This document shows, one piece after another, positions 9,844 through 19,752 of a stretch of DNA of 64,000 bases. Every line of letters starts with the position of its first letter. Position 1 is the stretch's first letter. Origin of the DNA: Gimesia sp. (GTDB lineage Bacteria > Planctomycetota > Planctomycetia > Planctomycetales > Planctomycetaceae); contig NZ_JAVJSQ010000031.1 of assembly GCF_040219335.1 (NCBI RefSeq), positions 558,001 through 622,000 of the forward strand. The letters are read 5' to 3'. The position numbers were made by a program, and so were the translations under genes. The notes under the pieces are model-generated. The model saw only the letters and a program-made list of their open reading frames with translations, did not search any database and was not told the DNA's origin.

Positions 9844-10200
9844 TTAGAAACCTTCGAGCGCCGCCTCCTGTGTTTCGGCGATATCAAACAACTGATTTAA
9901 TCTGGTGATGGCAAAAACTTCGTAAATGTCAGGACGAATTGAGCAGAGTTTCAACTTGCCCTTTGCCTTTTTCACTTTTTTATCCAATGTGATCAACTTA
10001 CCAAGTGCAGCACTTGAGAGGTATTCCACGTTGGAAAAATCAAGAATGATCTTCTTGCGACCATCTTCATCAACAAGCCCAAATAACTGGGTTCCGATGA
10101 TCTGGATATTACCTTCATCCAGAATTTTCTTGTCTATAAACTTTGCAATGGTGACATCCGAAACTTCTTCGATGTCAACACGACGGTGACCAGCTGCCAT
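9844..10200 (-). CDS. STAS-domain anti-sigma factor antagonist (SpoIIAA-like)
   Basis: A 118-residue STAS protein, the usual substrate of RsbW-type kinases. It binds the kinase when unphosphorylated and releases the kinase's target. The core is intact: VDIEEVSDVTIAKF, KKIILDFSNVEYLSSAALGKLI with the Ser-Ser pair where the phosphorylated Ser sits, and LKLCSIRPDIYEVF. The frame is open up to 10269, but the ATG at 10200 begins right at the domain and has AGAGGG upstream. It precedes the RsbW-like gene on the same strand. The central region resembles the STAS antagonists seen in many planctomycetes, which often work outside sigma-B pathways. Confidence 0.92.
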   Translation of the reverse strand: MAAGHRRVDIEEVSDVTIAKFIDKKILDEGNIQIIGTQLFGLVDEDGRKKIILDFSNVEYLSSAALGKLITLDKKVKKAKGKLKLCSIRPDIYEVFAITRLNQLFDIAETQEAALEGF

Positions 10201-10944
10201 AATTCCAGCCCACCCTCTTCTAAAGAGACAAAATTCCGACGTTGGCACATGTATTCCCTCTGAATACATTATCGTAGATAGGAGTTAACCGACGACTGCC
10301 TGGCCCGATCGGAATCGATCAAAATAACGAGTTGAATAAAGTAACAAATTATATCTGTTGAATCCAAAAAAGGAATTATCTAAACAGATATTCCCATTAG
10401 ACTAACATCAATTTTGCTGAGGACACATATCCCCGGTTATGCATGATCATCACGCTTTCTTTCCTTGGTGTCAAGCATATTCACAAGATTGTTTAGCGGA
10501 ATATCCGGGTCTAAGTGCCATATTCAGCAGAGTTTGTGTAATCTCACGCTGTCACTCTGGATAAAATCCCGTCGATTCTCTTCCCTGCCCTGGAAAACCA
10601 CGCGTGACGATCAATAGTTTTGCTGCTGACGCTTCCGATTTGTACAGAAATTGAAACAGACAGACGTTGCCTGTTTCGTTTGTGAAACGTTTTTTCCACA
10701 ACCTGACCTTCAGTTGAGTCTGAACCTGGCATTGATTTCGTTCCTGGTTCTCTGTCTCACGCAGTGTGCAGGCAGTATTAACTGTCATAACCCTGTCGAT
10801 CTGGCTTCGTGACGGTGAAACCGGCGCAATCAGATTCATCCTCGCGCAACCGTTGTCAGTCCAGGCGCGCTGTTTGCCCTCTTAACAGGTTTTCTCCGCA
10901 GCTTGATCTCTGCAGAACTCCGACTCTCTCACCTGGAGAAAACC
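10201..10944. other. Long divergent intergenic region with an inverted repeat
   Basis: About 740 bases between the STAS gene and a divergent secreted-protein gene. No credible gene is seen. The part near 10320-10440 is AT-rich and holds a perfect 9-base inverted repeat, ATATCTGTT at 10351-10359 and AACAGATAT at 10383-10391. It could fold or bind a regulator upstream of the STAS/RsbW pair, but nothing more supports this. Confidence 0.4.
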
Positions 10945-12174
10945 ATGATTCCTGGATTCAAGTCACTACTTTGTCTGTGCTTAGTCAGCGTCTGCTGCGC
11001 CACCCCACTCACTGCCGGGGTTGAAGTCGAACTGACAAACGGAGAAGTACGGACCGGAAGCTGGATCCAATGGGGCCCCCATGAGACTATGCTGATCGAC
11101 TCCGGAACGGACCAGCGTTCGCAGATCGAACGCATCTCGCTGGATTCGATCAGACGACTCTCCATCGATGAAAGCGTCTACGACCAGGAAACCATCCAGC
11201 TGGCAGCAGCCCGGCGGTCCCCTGCGGAGCCGACCGAGTTCGTCAAAAAACGACGACTGATGCCTGCTCCGATCTACGTCCCCTCCCTACCTCAGCCAGT
11301 TCTGACAGCACCGCCGATGAGCGTCGACTGTAATCACTGCAGCCGGGGTGTGATTCTGGGAGTCCACGAAGATCCGTTGAATGCCTACCAGCACCTGGTA
11401 GAACAATACTTCCCCAATGGCGTCCCCACTCTCGAACGGGGACACGTACTGGGGCTGATGCGGGCCGCCACCGCACAGCAGGCTCTGGGATATGCTCCCC
11501 TGCCCGCAGGACCTCCCCCGGTCCAGGGACTTCCCGCTCCGCCACCTGCTCTGTTTCCTGGACCAGGGCCTGTGTCGGGGCAACTGACACGGATCTCGGT
11601 GGAAGCGACGCCCGTCAATACACGTGGTCAGGCCGACTGGAACGCTCTGGCTGTGCGTGTGCAAGGTTTCGATCAGGCAGGTAGACCCGCGCCGCTGACA
11701 GGTCAGATTCAGATTCATCTGTACGGAGAACGTCAACTGTTACTACACGCCTGGGATCAGCAGTTCGCAGCGAAACCGATTCAAACCATCTCACTGGCCG
11801 AATGGACCCGCAACTGTTCGACTTCACCAGAGACACAGAGTCCCAGTGCCGGCAATCAGTTTGGAGCCGGACTTCCTGCTGACCAGACCTGGATCGTCAG
11901 AATGCCGTCCCGGATTCCCGAACATAATCCGAACGTCTATGCTCTCGGTGCCGTGCAGGCCACACTCGTTTCACCCGGGAAAGGAACTTTCACCGCTTCG
12001 CTGCCATCGGTCCCGTTAAAGCATGTCTCAACGGTCCGGGATGTTTCGCTGTCGAATACAGGCACACGCTTCTTCCCTTCTGAGACAACGTCTGAGGGGA
12101 TCTATCGTCCGACCCGCATCAATTACAATGCTCCCTCAAGGCCAAACAGCCGCACACTCTCCGTCCAGCCTTAA
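10945..12174 (+). CDS. Secreted protein of unknown function
   Basis: A 409-residue exported protein that I do not recognise. The signal peptide (residues 1-25) ends near PLTAG. The next stretch, VEVELTNGEVRTGSWIQWG, reads like the small beta domain planctomycetes use at the start of SH3-like or LSM-like surface proteins. A proline-rich linker (PLPAGPPPVQGLPAPPPALFP, near residue 200) divides it from a C-terminal beta-rich half (RISVEATPVNTRGQADWNALAVRVQGFD onward). GGAG eight bases before the ATG at 10945 fixes the start; the upstream in-frame ATG lacks one. It ends inside the convergent amidinotransferase gene (39-base overlap). Confidence 0.85.
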   Translation: MIPGFKSLLCLCLVSVCCATPLTAGVEVELTNGEVRTGSWIQWGPHETMLIDSGTDQRSQIERISLDSIRRLSIDESVYDQETIQLAAARRSPAEPTEFVKKRRLMPAPIYVPSLPQPVLTAPPMSVDCNHCSRGVILGVHEDPLNAYQHLVEQYFPNGVPTLERGHVLGLMRAATAQQALGYAPLPAGPPPVQGLPAPPPALFPGPGPVSGQLTRISVEATPVNTRGQADWNALAVRVQGFDQAGRPAPLTGQIQIHLYGERQLLLHAWDQQFAAKPIQTISLAEWTRNCSTSPETQSPSAGNQFGAGLPADQTWIVRMPSRIPEHNPNVYALGAVQATLVSPGKGTFTASLPSVPLKHVSTVRDVSLSNTGTRFFPSETTSEGIYRPTRINYNAPSRPNSRTLSVQP

Positions 12175-12963
12175 TGTAAGACACTTGGCTGAGCCCCCCG
12201 CTTTGATGAATTCATCCAGGGGGGTGCTGTGCGGTTCATAACCGCGTTCGCGGAGGGTCTGCTCGAGCTGCGGGCAGCCCGTATTCAAGGCGACCGATTT
12301 TCCAATCACCACCGCATTACAGGCAAACCGCTGCGCCTCTTCATCCACCACGGGAATCAGATCAGGGATATGCTCCTGTAAGGCCTGCTGTCCATAACTA
12401 TCGAACGCGGGCGGATAATAAATCGCCTCTGTTTCGCTCAAGGGACAGAAACAGGTATCGAGATGGTAGTAAAACTCATCGACCAGCTGCAGGGGAATCA
12501 CTCGGCACTTCATCTCGGCAGCCACCCACTGCAGGGCTTTCACATCGCTGCGAATCAGGTAACCCGCAAACAGGGTATCGCCACAGAACAGAGCGTCCCC
12601 AGCTCCTTCGAAGAAAAATTCTTCGGGCATCTCGATCGTTTCAAAGCCTGCCTGCTCAAACCACTGTTTATCAACGGGGGTTTCCCCCTGGCGGGCCTGG
12701 TGCCGAAACAGAGAGAGGAACACGCGATTGTGCCAGATCAGTCCGGCGTTCGCGGTAAAGACGAGATCGGGCAGCCCCTTCACGGGCGTCATCAATTCAA
12801 TGCTGGCGTTCAGTTTCTGGAGCAGCGCGTACAATGACTCCCATTGCTGCCGGGCCACTTCCAGATTGCTCTGCTGACTGCGGCTCATCCAGGGATTGAT
12901 CTCGTATTCGATCCCGTAATAATCAGGGGGACACATCAGGATCGTCGGGCTGTCGTATTTCAC
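12136..12963 (-). CDS. Amidinotransferase-fold hydrolase (DDAH/arginine deiminase-like)
   Basis: A 275-residue cytoplasmic enzyme of the guanidino-group modifying superfamily, which act on arginine-like guanidines through a covalent Cys. The opening ILMCPPDYYGIEYEINPWM is typical of the dimethylargininase-like branch. Visible active-site parts are DLVFTANAG (near 66), FEGAGDALF (near 118), the His in YYHLDTCFCPL (near 167) and the nucleophile Cys in GGSAKCLTLRL (near 262). Substrate could be dimethylarginine, arginine or a related guanidine; the family alone does not say. It has no operon partner and overlaps the 3' end of the preceding plus-strand gene by 39 bases. Confidence 0.9.
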   Translation of the reverse strand: MKYDSPTILMCPPDYYGIEYEINPWMSRSQQSNLEVARQQWESLYALLQKLNASIELMTPVKGLPDLVFTANAGLIWHNRVFLSLFRHQARQGETPVDKQWFEQAGFETIEMPEEFFFEGAGDALFCGDTLFAGYLIRSDVKALQWVAAEMKCRVIPLQLVDEFYYHLDTCFCPLSETEAIYYPPAFDSYGQQALQEHIPDLIPVVDEEAQRFACNAVVIGKSVALNTGCPQLEQTLRERGYEPHSTPLDEFIKAGGSAKCLTLRLDGECAAVWP

Positions 12964-13169
12964 TTGAACGTCTTTCTGGCTTCCTGTCAGTTAATCGATA
13001 TGAACGTCTCCTCTCTGTAATTATACCACAGAGGGAAGTCTGCTGTGGGAAGATTTCTCTCGCACCGAAGGCCAGCAAATACCGGCTGCATAATTGACGG
13101 ATTTACTGTCGATCTCATACATTCAATGAATTGATAACCGACACATCCTTTATTTCGGGATTCCTCATC

Positions 13170-14993
13170 ATGACTGATACTGCCTCCTATCCGCTGACCT
13201 GGGAACTGGACTCGCTCTACCCCAATCCTGCACAACCCGAGTTCACCGCGATTCTGCAAGATTGCAAAAGCGCACTGGAAACCCTGGTGGAACGTGTGGC
13301 GCAGCTGGCCGATGCCGGGAATCCAGAGCAGGACGCAGCACTCTGGGCCGATTTTCTGACAGACTACCAGGCAGCGACTGCAGAACTTTCGGGGCTGTTT
13401 GCGTTTCTCGAATGCTGTTGTGCCGAGGATGCTCATAACAAACAGTACCAGGTGCTGATGGGGCGGCTGGCCAGTATTCGTCCCTTACGCGAGAACATCG
13501 AAACACAGCTGCAACTGACACTCCGCGAGCTTTCCGCGGAAACCATTCAACAGTTCTGCGAACAGGAACCACGTCTGCAGGAAATTCGGTTCTTCCTGGA
13601 AGAGTCCAAGCGGGGTGCGACCCTGAGACTTCCCAAGGAACAGGAAATTCTGGCTTCCGAACTGGCCGTCGATGGTTTACACGCCTGGGGACGGCTTTAC
13701 GATCGGCTCTCCGGGGATCTGAAAATCCAGCTCATGGAAAAAGGGGAACTGGTAGAACGGTCTCCGGGACAGGTGCAGTTCGATTCTCCGCAACGGTCAA
13801 TCCGTGAAAATAACTTCTATGCTGCAAACATAGCCTGGGATACGATTGCTGATTCGTGTGCCGATGCGTTGAATCATCTTTCGGGCACGCGACTGACACT
13901 CTACAAACGGCTGCCAGTCTCCGACCACCTGGATGCACCGTTGATTTACAATCGCATGCAGCGGAGCACACTGGATACCATGTGGTCTGTGATCTCCGAG
14001 CGGAAACAGAAGCTGGTGCGCTTCCTGGAAAAGAAAGCAGAGCTGCTGGGACTGTCACGACTCTGCTGGTATGACCTGAATGCACCGTTGCCCCTGGCCG
14101 GAGCGGAATCAGCCGAGCTGACCTACGACCGTGCCTGCGAATTGACGGTCAACTCATTCGCCGAGTTCAGTTCCGACCTGCGGGACTTCGCGGAACGGTC
14201 TCTGCGCGAGCGCTGGATTGAGGCGGAGAATCGGGCTGGCAAACGTCAGGGGGGCTTCTGCACAACTCTGCCTCTGCAAAAGCAGTCCCGCATTTTCATG
14301 ACCTTCACGAACTCGGCCGACAGCATGTCGACGCTGGCGCACGAACTGGGGCACGCCTATCATTCCTACGTGCTGAAAGACGCCCCCTTCGTGTTAAGCG
14401 ATTACCCGATGAACCTGGCAGAGACAGCGTCTACCTTCGCGGAAGCAGTATTGGGTGAGCAACGTTTAAAAGCGGCCAAAACCCGCGACGAAGAGCTGCA
14501 GATTCTGGATGGCATGCTGGGAGACTCTGTCGCCTTCATGATGAATATCCATACCCGCTTCCTGTTTGAAGACCGTTTTCATCAGGAACGTGCCTCTGGG
14601 GAATTGACTCCAGAACGCTTTTCCGAGCTGATGCTCACCGCTCAGCAGGAAGCGTACATGAATGCCCTGGACGACTCCGGCTGGAATCCCAGCTTCTGGA
14701 TTTCCAAGCTGCATTTTTACATCAGCGAATTACCGTTCTATAACTTCCCGTACACGTTTGGTTATCTGCTCTCACTGGGGATCTATGCCCTGGCAGATAC
14801 GTTCGAGGATCAGAGCGAGTTCGCAGATAAATATCGTGAACTTCTGATTGCCACCGGCTGTCAACTGACCGAAGACGCAGTGGCCGGGACATTTGGTTAC
14901 GACCTGAGTCAGGCTGAATTCTGGAACAAAAGTATCGATATTATCGATCGCCGCGTCGATCGTTTTCTGGAGCTGGCCGACCAGGCTGACTGA
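13170..14993 (+). CDS. pepF: M3 family oligoendopeptidase F
   Basis: A 607-residue zinc metallopeptidase of the M3 family that cuts short peptides in the cytoplasm. The zinc site HELGH lies near residue 391 in STLAHELGHAYHS, and the third ligand is the Glu in NLAETASTFAEA about 25 residues on. The N-terminal half is the helical PepF region and the C-terminal part has the family's FPYTFGYLLSLGIYA. An in-frame TTG occurs at 13131, but the ATG at 13170 begins at the conserved N terminus, so it is used. It is monocistronic, divergent from the amidinotransferase gene. Confidence 0.93.
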   Translation: MTDTASYPLTWELDSLYPNPAQPEFTAILQDCKSALETLVERVAQLADAGNPEQDAALWADFLTDYQAATAELSGLFAFLECCCAEDAHNKQYQVLMGRLASIRPLRENIETQLQLTLRELSAETIQQFCEQEPRLQEIRFFLEESKRGATLRLPKEQEILASELAVDGLHAWGRLYDRLSGDLKIQLMEKGELVERSPGQVQFDSPQRSIRENNFYAANIAWDTIADSCADALNHLSGTRLTLYKRLPVSDHLDAPLIYNRMQRSTLDTMWSVISERKQKLVRFLEKKAELLGLSRLCWYDLNAPLPLAGAESAELTYDRACELTVNSFAEFSSDLRDFAERSLRERWIEAENRAGKRQGGFCTTLPLQKQSRIFMTFTNSADSMSTLAHELGHAYHSYVLKDAPFVLSDYPMNLAETASTFAEAVLGEQRLKAAKTRDEELQILDGMLGDSVAFMMNIHTRFLFEDRFHQERASGELTPERFSELMLTAQQEAYMNALDDSGWNPSFWISKLHFYISELPFYNFPYTFGYLLSLGIYALADTFEDQSEFADKYRELLIATGCQLTEDAVAGTFGYDLSQAEFWNKSIDIIDRRVDRFLELADQAD

Positions 14994-15298
14994 AGATCAG
15001 ATCAGTGACTCCGAGAGTGGCGCGGAAATCCAAATTTTGCGGAATCCGCGGAAAAAACAGACTTTCAGTAAAACCAGCCTTAAAATGCAGAGAGATCCAC
15101 CTGTATTACTGCCGCAACGTGTCGAAATTCCACAACTGCTGCGGTATACTGGTGCACTCTGCAGACCAAATATCAAGAAATTATAGCCGGCTTCCGCTCC
15201 TGAACGAGCAGCCGGATCTGCCTCTAAACCACGGCCGTTTCTCTGGATAAGATTCGTGTCTGGTCTTTTTGCAGGACTACTGAGAAATATCACTTTCC
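14994..15298. other. Leader region of metX
   Basis: About 300 bases between pepF and metX. I looked for a SAM or other methionine-linked riboswitch and saw no arrangement I can defend. A short GC-rich imperfect hairpin followed by A's near 15040-15060 may end pepF. Nothing else is identified. Confidence 0.35.
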
Positions 15299-16495
15299 AT
15301 GGCTACGCAACAGGAACTTTCAGAAACCCGCCAGCATTCAGGAGTCGGTCTGGTTCAGACCCGACTTGCGACTCTGTTTATGCCCCCCGACTGGCTCAAG
15401 CTGGCAGGAGGTGGCGAACTGGGTCCGATTCAGGTTGCCTATGAAACGTATGGCACCTTGAGCCCTGAGAAAGACAATGCCATTTTCATCTGTCACGCTC
15501 TCACCGGTGATGCCCATGCCGCCGGTTATTACGAAGACGATGATGAAAAAGCCAAACCGGGCTGGTGGGACGAGCTGATCGGCCCCGGTCGGACCCTGGA
15601 CACCGATAAGTATTTTGTGATTTGTGCGAACGTTCTGGGAGGCTGCATGGGAACCACGGGGCCCGGAAGCGTCAATCCGGAAACCAATCAGCCTTACCGC
15701 CTGAACTTCCCCTTCATCACCGTGGGGGATATTGTCGAAGTCCATGCGGCTCTGACTCGACAGCTGGGAATCGATCAACTGCTGGCAGTGATCGGAGGCA
15801 GCCTGGGAGGCATGCAGGTACTGGAGTGGGCAGCACGCTATCCCGACCAGTTGCGAAGCGCGATTTGCCTGGCATCCGCGGCACAGCTCTCCGCTCAGGG
15901 CATCGCATTCAATGCCGTTGGTCGACGGGCCATCAAGACAGACCCCGAATTCAAAGATGGCGAATACGAACGGGGTGCCGGCCCGCGGTACGGTCTGGCC
16001 CTGGCCCGCATGATCGCTCATATTACCTACCTGTCGGACCAGTCGATCGAAATGAAATTCGGCCGACGTCTGCAGGACCACGATACATTCACCTACGAAA
16101 TGCTGCCCGAGGTGGAATTCCAGGTGGAAAGCTACCTGCACTACCAGGGAAAACGGTTCGTCGAACGCTTCGATGCGAACAGCTATCTCTACCTCACGCG
16201 GGCCATGGATTATTTCGACCTGGTCTCGCAACATGGATCGCTGACCAAAGCCCTGGGACGAACCAATGCCCGGTTCCTGATCGCCTCGTATGATTCCGAC
16301 TGGCTGTTTACCACAACACAGAGCAAGGAAATCGTCCGGGCATTAATCGAATGCGGCAAGCACGTTTCATTTATTGAACTCAAAAGCCCCTTCGGTCATG
16401 ATTCCTTTTTGATTGAAATTGAACAACTGCAGAAACTGATCACTCCTTTCCTGGCACAAGCCTACGAATCGAGACTGGCGGAGAAACAGAGCTGA
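15299..16495 (+). CDS. metX: Homoserine O-acetyltransferase
   Basis: A 398-residue alpha/beta hydrolase-fold enzyme that acetylates homoserine with acetyl-CoA, the first committed step of methionine synthesis. The family marks are clear: YETYGTLSPEKDNAIFICHALTGDAH, the GCMGTTGPGSVNP loop, the nucleophile Ser168 in GGSLGGMQ, and the C-terminal Asp/His pair in the YDSDWLF and GHDSFLIE stretches. The length is normal. The next gene, 62 bases on, is metW, its usual partner, so the two form a methionine operon. It could instead be a succinyltransferase, as the MetX group varies in acyl donor; sequence alone does not separate these. Confidence 0.95.
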   Translation: MATQQELSETRQHSGVGLVQTRLATLFMPPDWLKLAGGGELGPIQVAYETYGTLSPEKDNAIFICHALTGDAHAAGYYEDDDEKAKPGWWDELIGPGRTLDTDKYFVICANVLGGCMGTTGPGSVNPETNQPYRLNFPFITVGDIVEVHAALTRQLGIDQLLAVIGGSLGGMQVLEWAARYPDQLRSAICLASAAQLSAQGIAFNAVGRRAIKTDPEFKDGEYERGAGPRYGLALARMIAHITYLSDQSIEMKFGRRLQDHDTFTYEMLPEVEFQVESYLHYQGKRFVERFDANSYLYLTRAMDYFDLVSQHGSLTKALGRTNARFLIASYDSDWLFTTTQSKEIVRALIECGKHVSFIELKSPFGHDSFLIEIEQLQKLITPFLAQAYESRLAEKQS

Positions 16496-16557
16496 CTGCT
16501 CCCCTGAACTATCTCTGCAAGCAGAGAGATCAGAATACATAAGAGTAAAACAATACC

Positions 16558-17235
16558 ATGTGCGCACAACATCGATACTGTATGGAGGACCCGTCACTGG
16601 ATCTGACCGACAAGCTGCTGATGGAGCAGATTCAGCCGGGCAGTCGTGTGCTGGACCTGGGATGTGGTGATGGGCGGTTGCTGGCTCGACTCCGCGATGA
16701 ACGCGATGCTTCCGTCTTGGGCATGGAAATCGATATCACGCAGCATCATGGTGCCATCGCCCGGGGTGTACCGGTGATTCAGGCTGACCTCGATGAAGGT
16801 CTGCACGACATTCCGGATCTGGCGTTTGACTACGTCGTCTTGAGCCAGACACTGCAACAGGTTCTGCACCCCAAACAGCTGCTGGAAGAAATGGTCCGCG
16901 TTGCCCGCCAGGCTCTGGTCGTGGTTCCCAATTTCGGCAACTGGCGTATCCGCCTGCAGGTCTTGAAACAGGGACGGGCACCGGTGACGGAAGTACTGCC
17001 TTATGAATGGTACAACACCCCTAACCTGCACCTGATGTCAATGCACGACTTTCAGGATCTGATGCGAATCCTGGGGATCGAAATCCTCAAGGAAATTCCG
17101 ATTATCAAGCATCGCGCGGTGGAAAAAGCCTGGCTGGCGAACTTGCGGGCTCAGCAGATTCTGTATGTACTCCAGCGTCAGGAACAGACCACAGAGCACG
17201 CCCCGGCCAAACCTGCTACCCCCCTGACCTTCTGA
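16558..17235 (+). CDS. metW: Methionine biosynthesis protein MetW
   Basis: A 225-residue SAM-dependent methyltransferase-fold protein of the MetW family, found with metX in many bacteria and thought to support or activate homoserine acylation. The motif I region VLDLGCGDGRLLARL (near residue 31) and the middle stretch DYVVLSQTLQQVLHPKQLL are the MetW pattern, and RAPVTEVLPYEWYNTPNLHLMSMHDF is strongly conserved in that family. The last 20 or so residues are low complexity. It follows metX by 62 bases; no good ribosome binding site is seen before the ATG, so coupling to metX is likely. Confidence 0.93.
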   Translation: MCAQHRYCMEDPSLDLTDKLLMEQIQPGSRVLDLGCGDGRLLARLRDERDASVLGMEIDITQHHGAIARGVPVIQADLDEGLHDIPDLAFDYVVLSQTLQQVLHPKQLLEEMVRVARQALVVVPNFGNWRIRLQVLKQGRAPVTEVLPYEWYNTPNLHLMSMHDFQDLMRILGIEILKEIPIIKHRAVEKAWLANLRAQQILYVLQRQEQTTEHAPAKPATPLTF

Positions 17236-17481
17236 GGGCATTCCCCGGTCAGCGGATCTCCAGACGGGGAACAGACTTCCCGTTTCAGGCTCTGTTTCGG
17301 GGCAGGAATTCCTGTTTCCCTGAATCCGAAAACGCGATATACTGCCCCACCTTCTGGCCTGAGCAGAGAACAGGCCACAGGGAGCCGGTATAAACCATGT
17401 CTCCCTAACGTGATGTAATATCACCACTTGAGACAAATTCAGCGACTCGTTTTTTAAAGAGAAAGAGGGAAGGGACTCCCG

Positions 17482-18306
17482 ATGCGTATCATAGCCATCA
17501 TGAATCAAAAAGGGGGCGTCGGCAAAACCACATCCAGTGTGAACATGGCTGCCGGCCTGGCAATGCAGGGAAAAAAGGTCTGCCTGGTTGACCTCGATCC
17601 GCAGGGTCACGCCTCGTTACACCTGGGTATTGAGCCATACGGAAATGTGCCGACCGCCTATGATGTATTTTCCGGGTTCAAAACGCTGGCTGAAACACGA
17701 CAGCTGGTCGCGAAAAACTTATGGGTCGTGCCTGCGACACTCGATCTGGCTGCCACGGAACTGGAACTGGTCGATGCCGAAGACCGGGAAATCGTCTTGC
17801 GTCGGGCCATTCAGAAAATGGCAGACACCGAGCCGTTCGATTACCTCATCATGGACTGTCCGCCTTCACTGGGCGTACTGACGATCAACGCTTTGACGGC
17901 CGCTAATGAAGTGATCATTCCGCTGCAGCCGCACTTCTTCGCGTTGCAGGGTCTTTCCAAGCTGTTCGAGACAACAGCTTTGGTACGACGTCGCCTGAAC
18001 CGGGACCTGAAGGTCTCGGGTGTGGTCCTGTGTCTGTATGAAACCGGAACCAGACTGGCGGCTGACGTGACCGATGACCTGTGTGCCTTCCTCAACGAAA
18101 GCGATCCGGAAGCGCCCTGGGCCAAAGCCAAAGTTTTCCAGAGCCGGATTCGTCGCAACATCAAGCTGGCCGAAGCACCCAGTTATGGACAGTCTGTATT
18201 TGACTACTCCAGTTCCTGTCCGGGTGCCAAGGATTACGCCGGCCTGGTCGAAGAGATCATCGCCGACGAACAGGCCGAACAGACGCCGATTCAGCAGGCT
18301 GCCTGA
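17482..18306 (+). CDS. ParA family ATPase (orphan)
   Basis: A 274-residue ATPase with the deviant Walker A KGGVGKTT (residues 10-17), the Walker A' [13 protein letters not shown] near 39 and the Walker [12 protein letters not shown] near 119, the order of Soj/ParA. Members move plasmids, chromosomes or large protein cargo on the nucleoid by ATP-driven patterns. AGGGA precedes the ATG. There is no parB, parS or gid/rsm neighbour, and metW lies upstream across about 250 bases, so this is not the chromosomal parAB locus. Cargo is unknown. Its TGA abuts the stop codon of the convergent oxidoreductase with no gap. Confidence 0.9.
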   Translation: MRIIAIMNQKGGVGKTTSSVNMAAGLAMQGKKVCLVDLDPQGHASLHLGIEPYGNVPTAYDVFSGFKTLAETRQLVAKNLWVVPATLDLAATELELVDAEDREIVLRRAIQKMADTEPFDYLIMDCPPSLGVLTINALTAANEVIIPLQPHFFALQGLSKLFETTALVRRRLNRDLKVSGVVLCLYETGTRLAADVTDDLCAFLNESDPEAPWAKAKVFQSRIRRNIKLAEAPSYGQSVFDYSSSCPGAKDYAGLVEEIIADEQAEQTPIQQAA

Positions 18307-19752
18307 TTACTCTTCAGCGGCTTTCTGCTTCGCTTCCAGTTTCGCTTTGGCTTCTTTCCAGAGCGGATCGTAAACCTCTTTGTCGAACGGAGGACATCCT
18401 GTGGGATACTGTCCCAGTGGATGATCCTTCGTACGCATGAGGTTGGTGCAATAAGAGAAGGTCCGGCAGACCGTTTTGCGTTTGAGCTTGCCTTCTTCCT
18501 GCAGCAGCTTCGCAAACTCCGGTTGTGACAGCGTGGCTCGTCCCATGCCGACAATCGAGATCTTGCCCTGCTCCACATTCGCCGCAGCAGCATGCATGGC
18601 AAAGTCCTGCAACCAGCTGTAACCACTGCCCACCACCGGAATATCGGGAACGGCCGCCTGAATCTGTGAGGCAATCCGGAAGTGCCGGGCCACACCGATC
18701 AGGGGATGTTCGGGAGCGTAATAGCCATCGGTCGGAGGAAATTCTGCGGGCCGTACAATATGTGGATTGGCGTAGGGATTCCCGTTGGAAATATTGATCA
18801 TGCTGATGCCCCACTCTTTGAGCAGGCGAGCCACTTCGAGTGGTTCAGTCAGATCTTCCTGAAGGTGATCGTCGGGATTGGTGCCGAAGGCAGTCTGCAG
18901 TGGTAGTTCATGCGGGCAGGGTTCACCGATGAAATCATCTCCCGCGCCCTGATAGGGAATGCCGTCGTAACCGTTCATGCGGGTGGCGATTACGAGACCG
19001 GGGCATTCTTCGCGAATCCGTTGTATCACGTTACGAACCAGGCGGGTCCGGTTTTCGAGCGATCCCCCGTACTCGCCGGGACGGTTCTTCGCAGCCAGCA
19101 GCTCTGAGAGCAGGTAGCGATGGCACTGTTTGATATCGACGAAATCGACGCCGATTGATTGTGCCAGCTTCGCGGCGGTCACGTACTGGTCTTCGATGCG
19201 TTTCAGATCGTCGTCCGACAACAGCGGATAGCTGTCGTCTACGATCTTACCGGTCGCTTTATCGACGGTGCGTGGATCCAGCACCTGATCGTGGGTGGCC
19301 AGCAGAGGTTTTTCGAAGCTGAAGCGACCGGAGTGCGTCAGTTGCAGACCGATGACCTGCCCGGTGTCCGAACCAAAGACTTCTGAATGTGCTTCACGAC
19401 ATCCGGCCAGCATTTTCTCCAGGGCGGGTGCGGTCTGATCGTTGATCATCAACTGGCGGGGATTCATGCGGGCTTCCGGACCGATGGCGGTCGCTTCACC
19501 CCAGATGAGCGATGCCCCGCCGGCACCGAAGCGTCGATAGCGACGGTAAGTCAGTTCATCGGGAAAGCCATCGGTGGTGCCGTCACAGCCTTCCATCGGT
19601 TGAATTCCGAGTCGGCTTTTCGCCTGCAGATGGCCGATCTGAATCGGTTCATAGAGAACCTTAAAATTGTCTGAAACTTCGATCGGGCAGCCCAGGCGTT
19701 CCGAATCAGCAACAACATCTTCCGGTGTCTTATATTTAAAATATTTGGCCAT
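18307..19752 (-). CDS. Old yellow enzyme family NADH:flavin oxidoreductase
   Basis: A 481-residue FMN-binding TIM barrel of the old yellow enzyme/2,4-dienoyl-CoA reductase-like branch. Seen motifs are IQPMEGCDGTTDGFP near the N terminus, LQLTHSGRFS, DFVDIKQCHRYLLSELLAAKNR (catalytic HxxxL-type region), NRTRLVRNVIQRIRE and near the C terminus NVEQGKISIVGMGRATLSQPEFAKLLQEE. Only the barrel is present; there is no added iron-sulfur and FAD/NAD half, so it needs an external electron source. The ATG at 19752 is preferred to 19788. It sits last in a minus-strand run (lipoprotein, ThuA, SDR, this gene). Likely role: reduction of an unsaturated or keto intermediate. Confidence 0.9.
   Translation of the reverse strand: MAKYFKYKTPEDVVADSERLGCPIEVSDNFKVLYEPIQIGHLQAKSRLGIQPMEGCDGTTDGFPDELTYRRYRRFGAGGASLIWGEATAIGPEARMNPRQLMINDQTAPALEKMLAGCREAHSEVFGSDTGQVIGLQLTHSGRFSFEKPLLATHDQVLDPRTVDKATGKIVDDSYPLLSDDDLKRIEDQYVTAAKLAQSIGVDFVDIKQCHRYLLSELLAAKNRPGEYGGSLENRTRLVRNVIQRIREECPGLVIATRMNGYDGIPYQGAGDDFIGEPCPHELPLQTAFGTNPDDHLQEDLTEPLEVARLLKEWGISMINISNGNPYANPHIVRPAEFPPTDGYYAPEHPLIGVARHFRIASQIQAAVPDIPVVGSGYSWLQDFAMHAAAANVEQGKISIVGMGRATLSQPEFAKLLQEEGKLKRKTVCRTFSYCTNLMRTKDHPLGQYPTGCPPFDKEVYDPLWKEAKAKLEAKQKAAEE

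Noticed and set aside
14994-15298. SAM riboswitch upstream of metX
   Set aside because: I looked for SAM-I and SAM-II type pairing and conserved cores and could not find a defensible match.
15338-16234. A 298-codon minus-strand frame opposite metX
   Set aside because: Shadow of metX; the plus frame carries the catalytic Ser and the operon partner metW.
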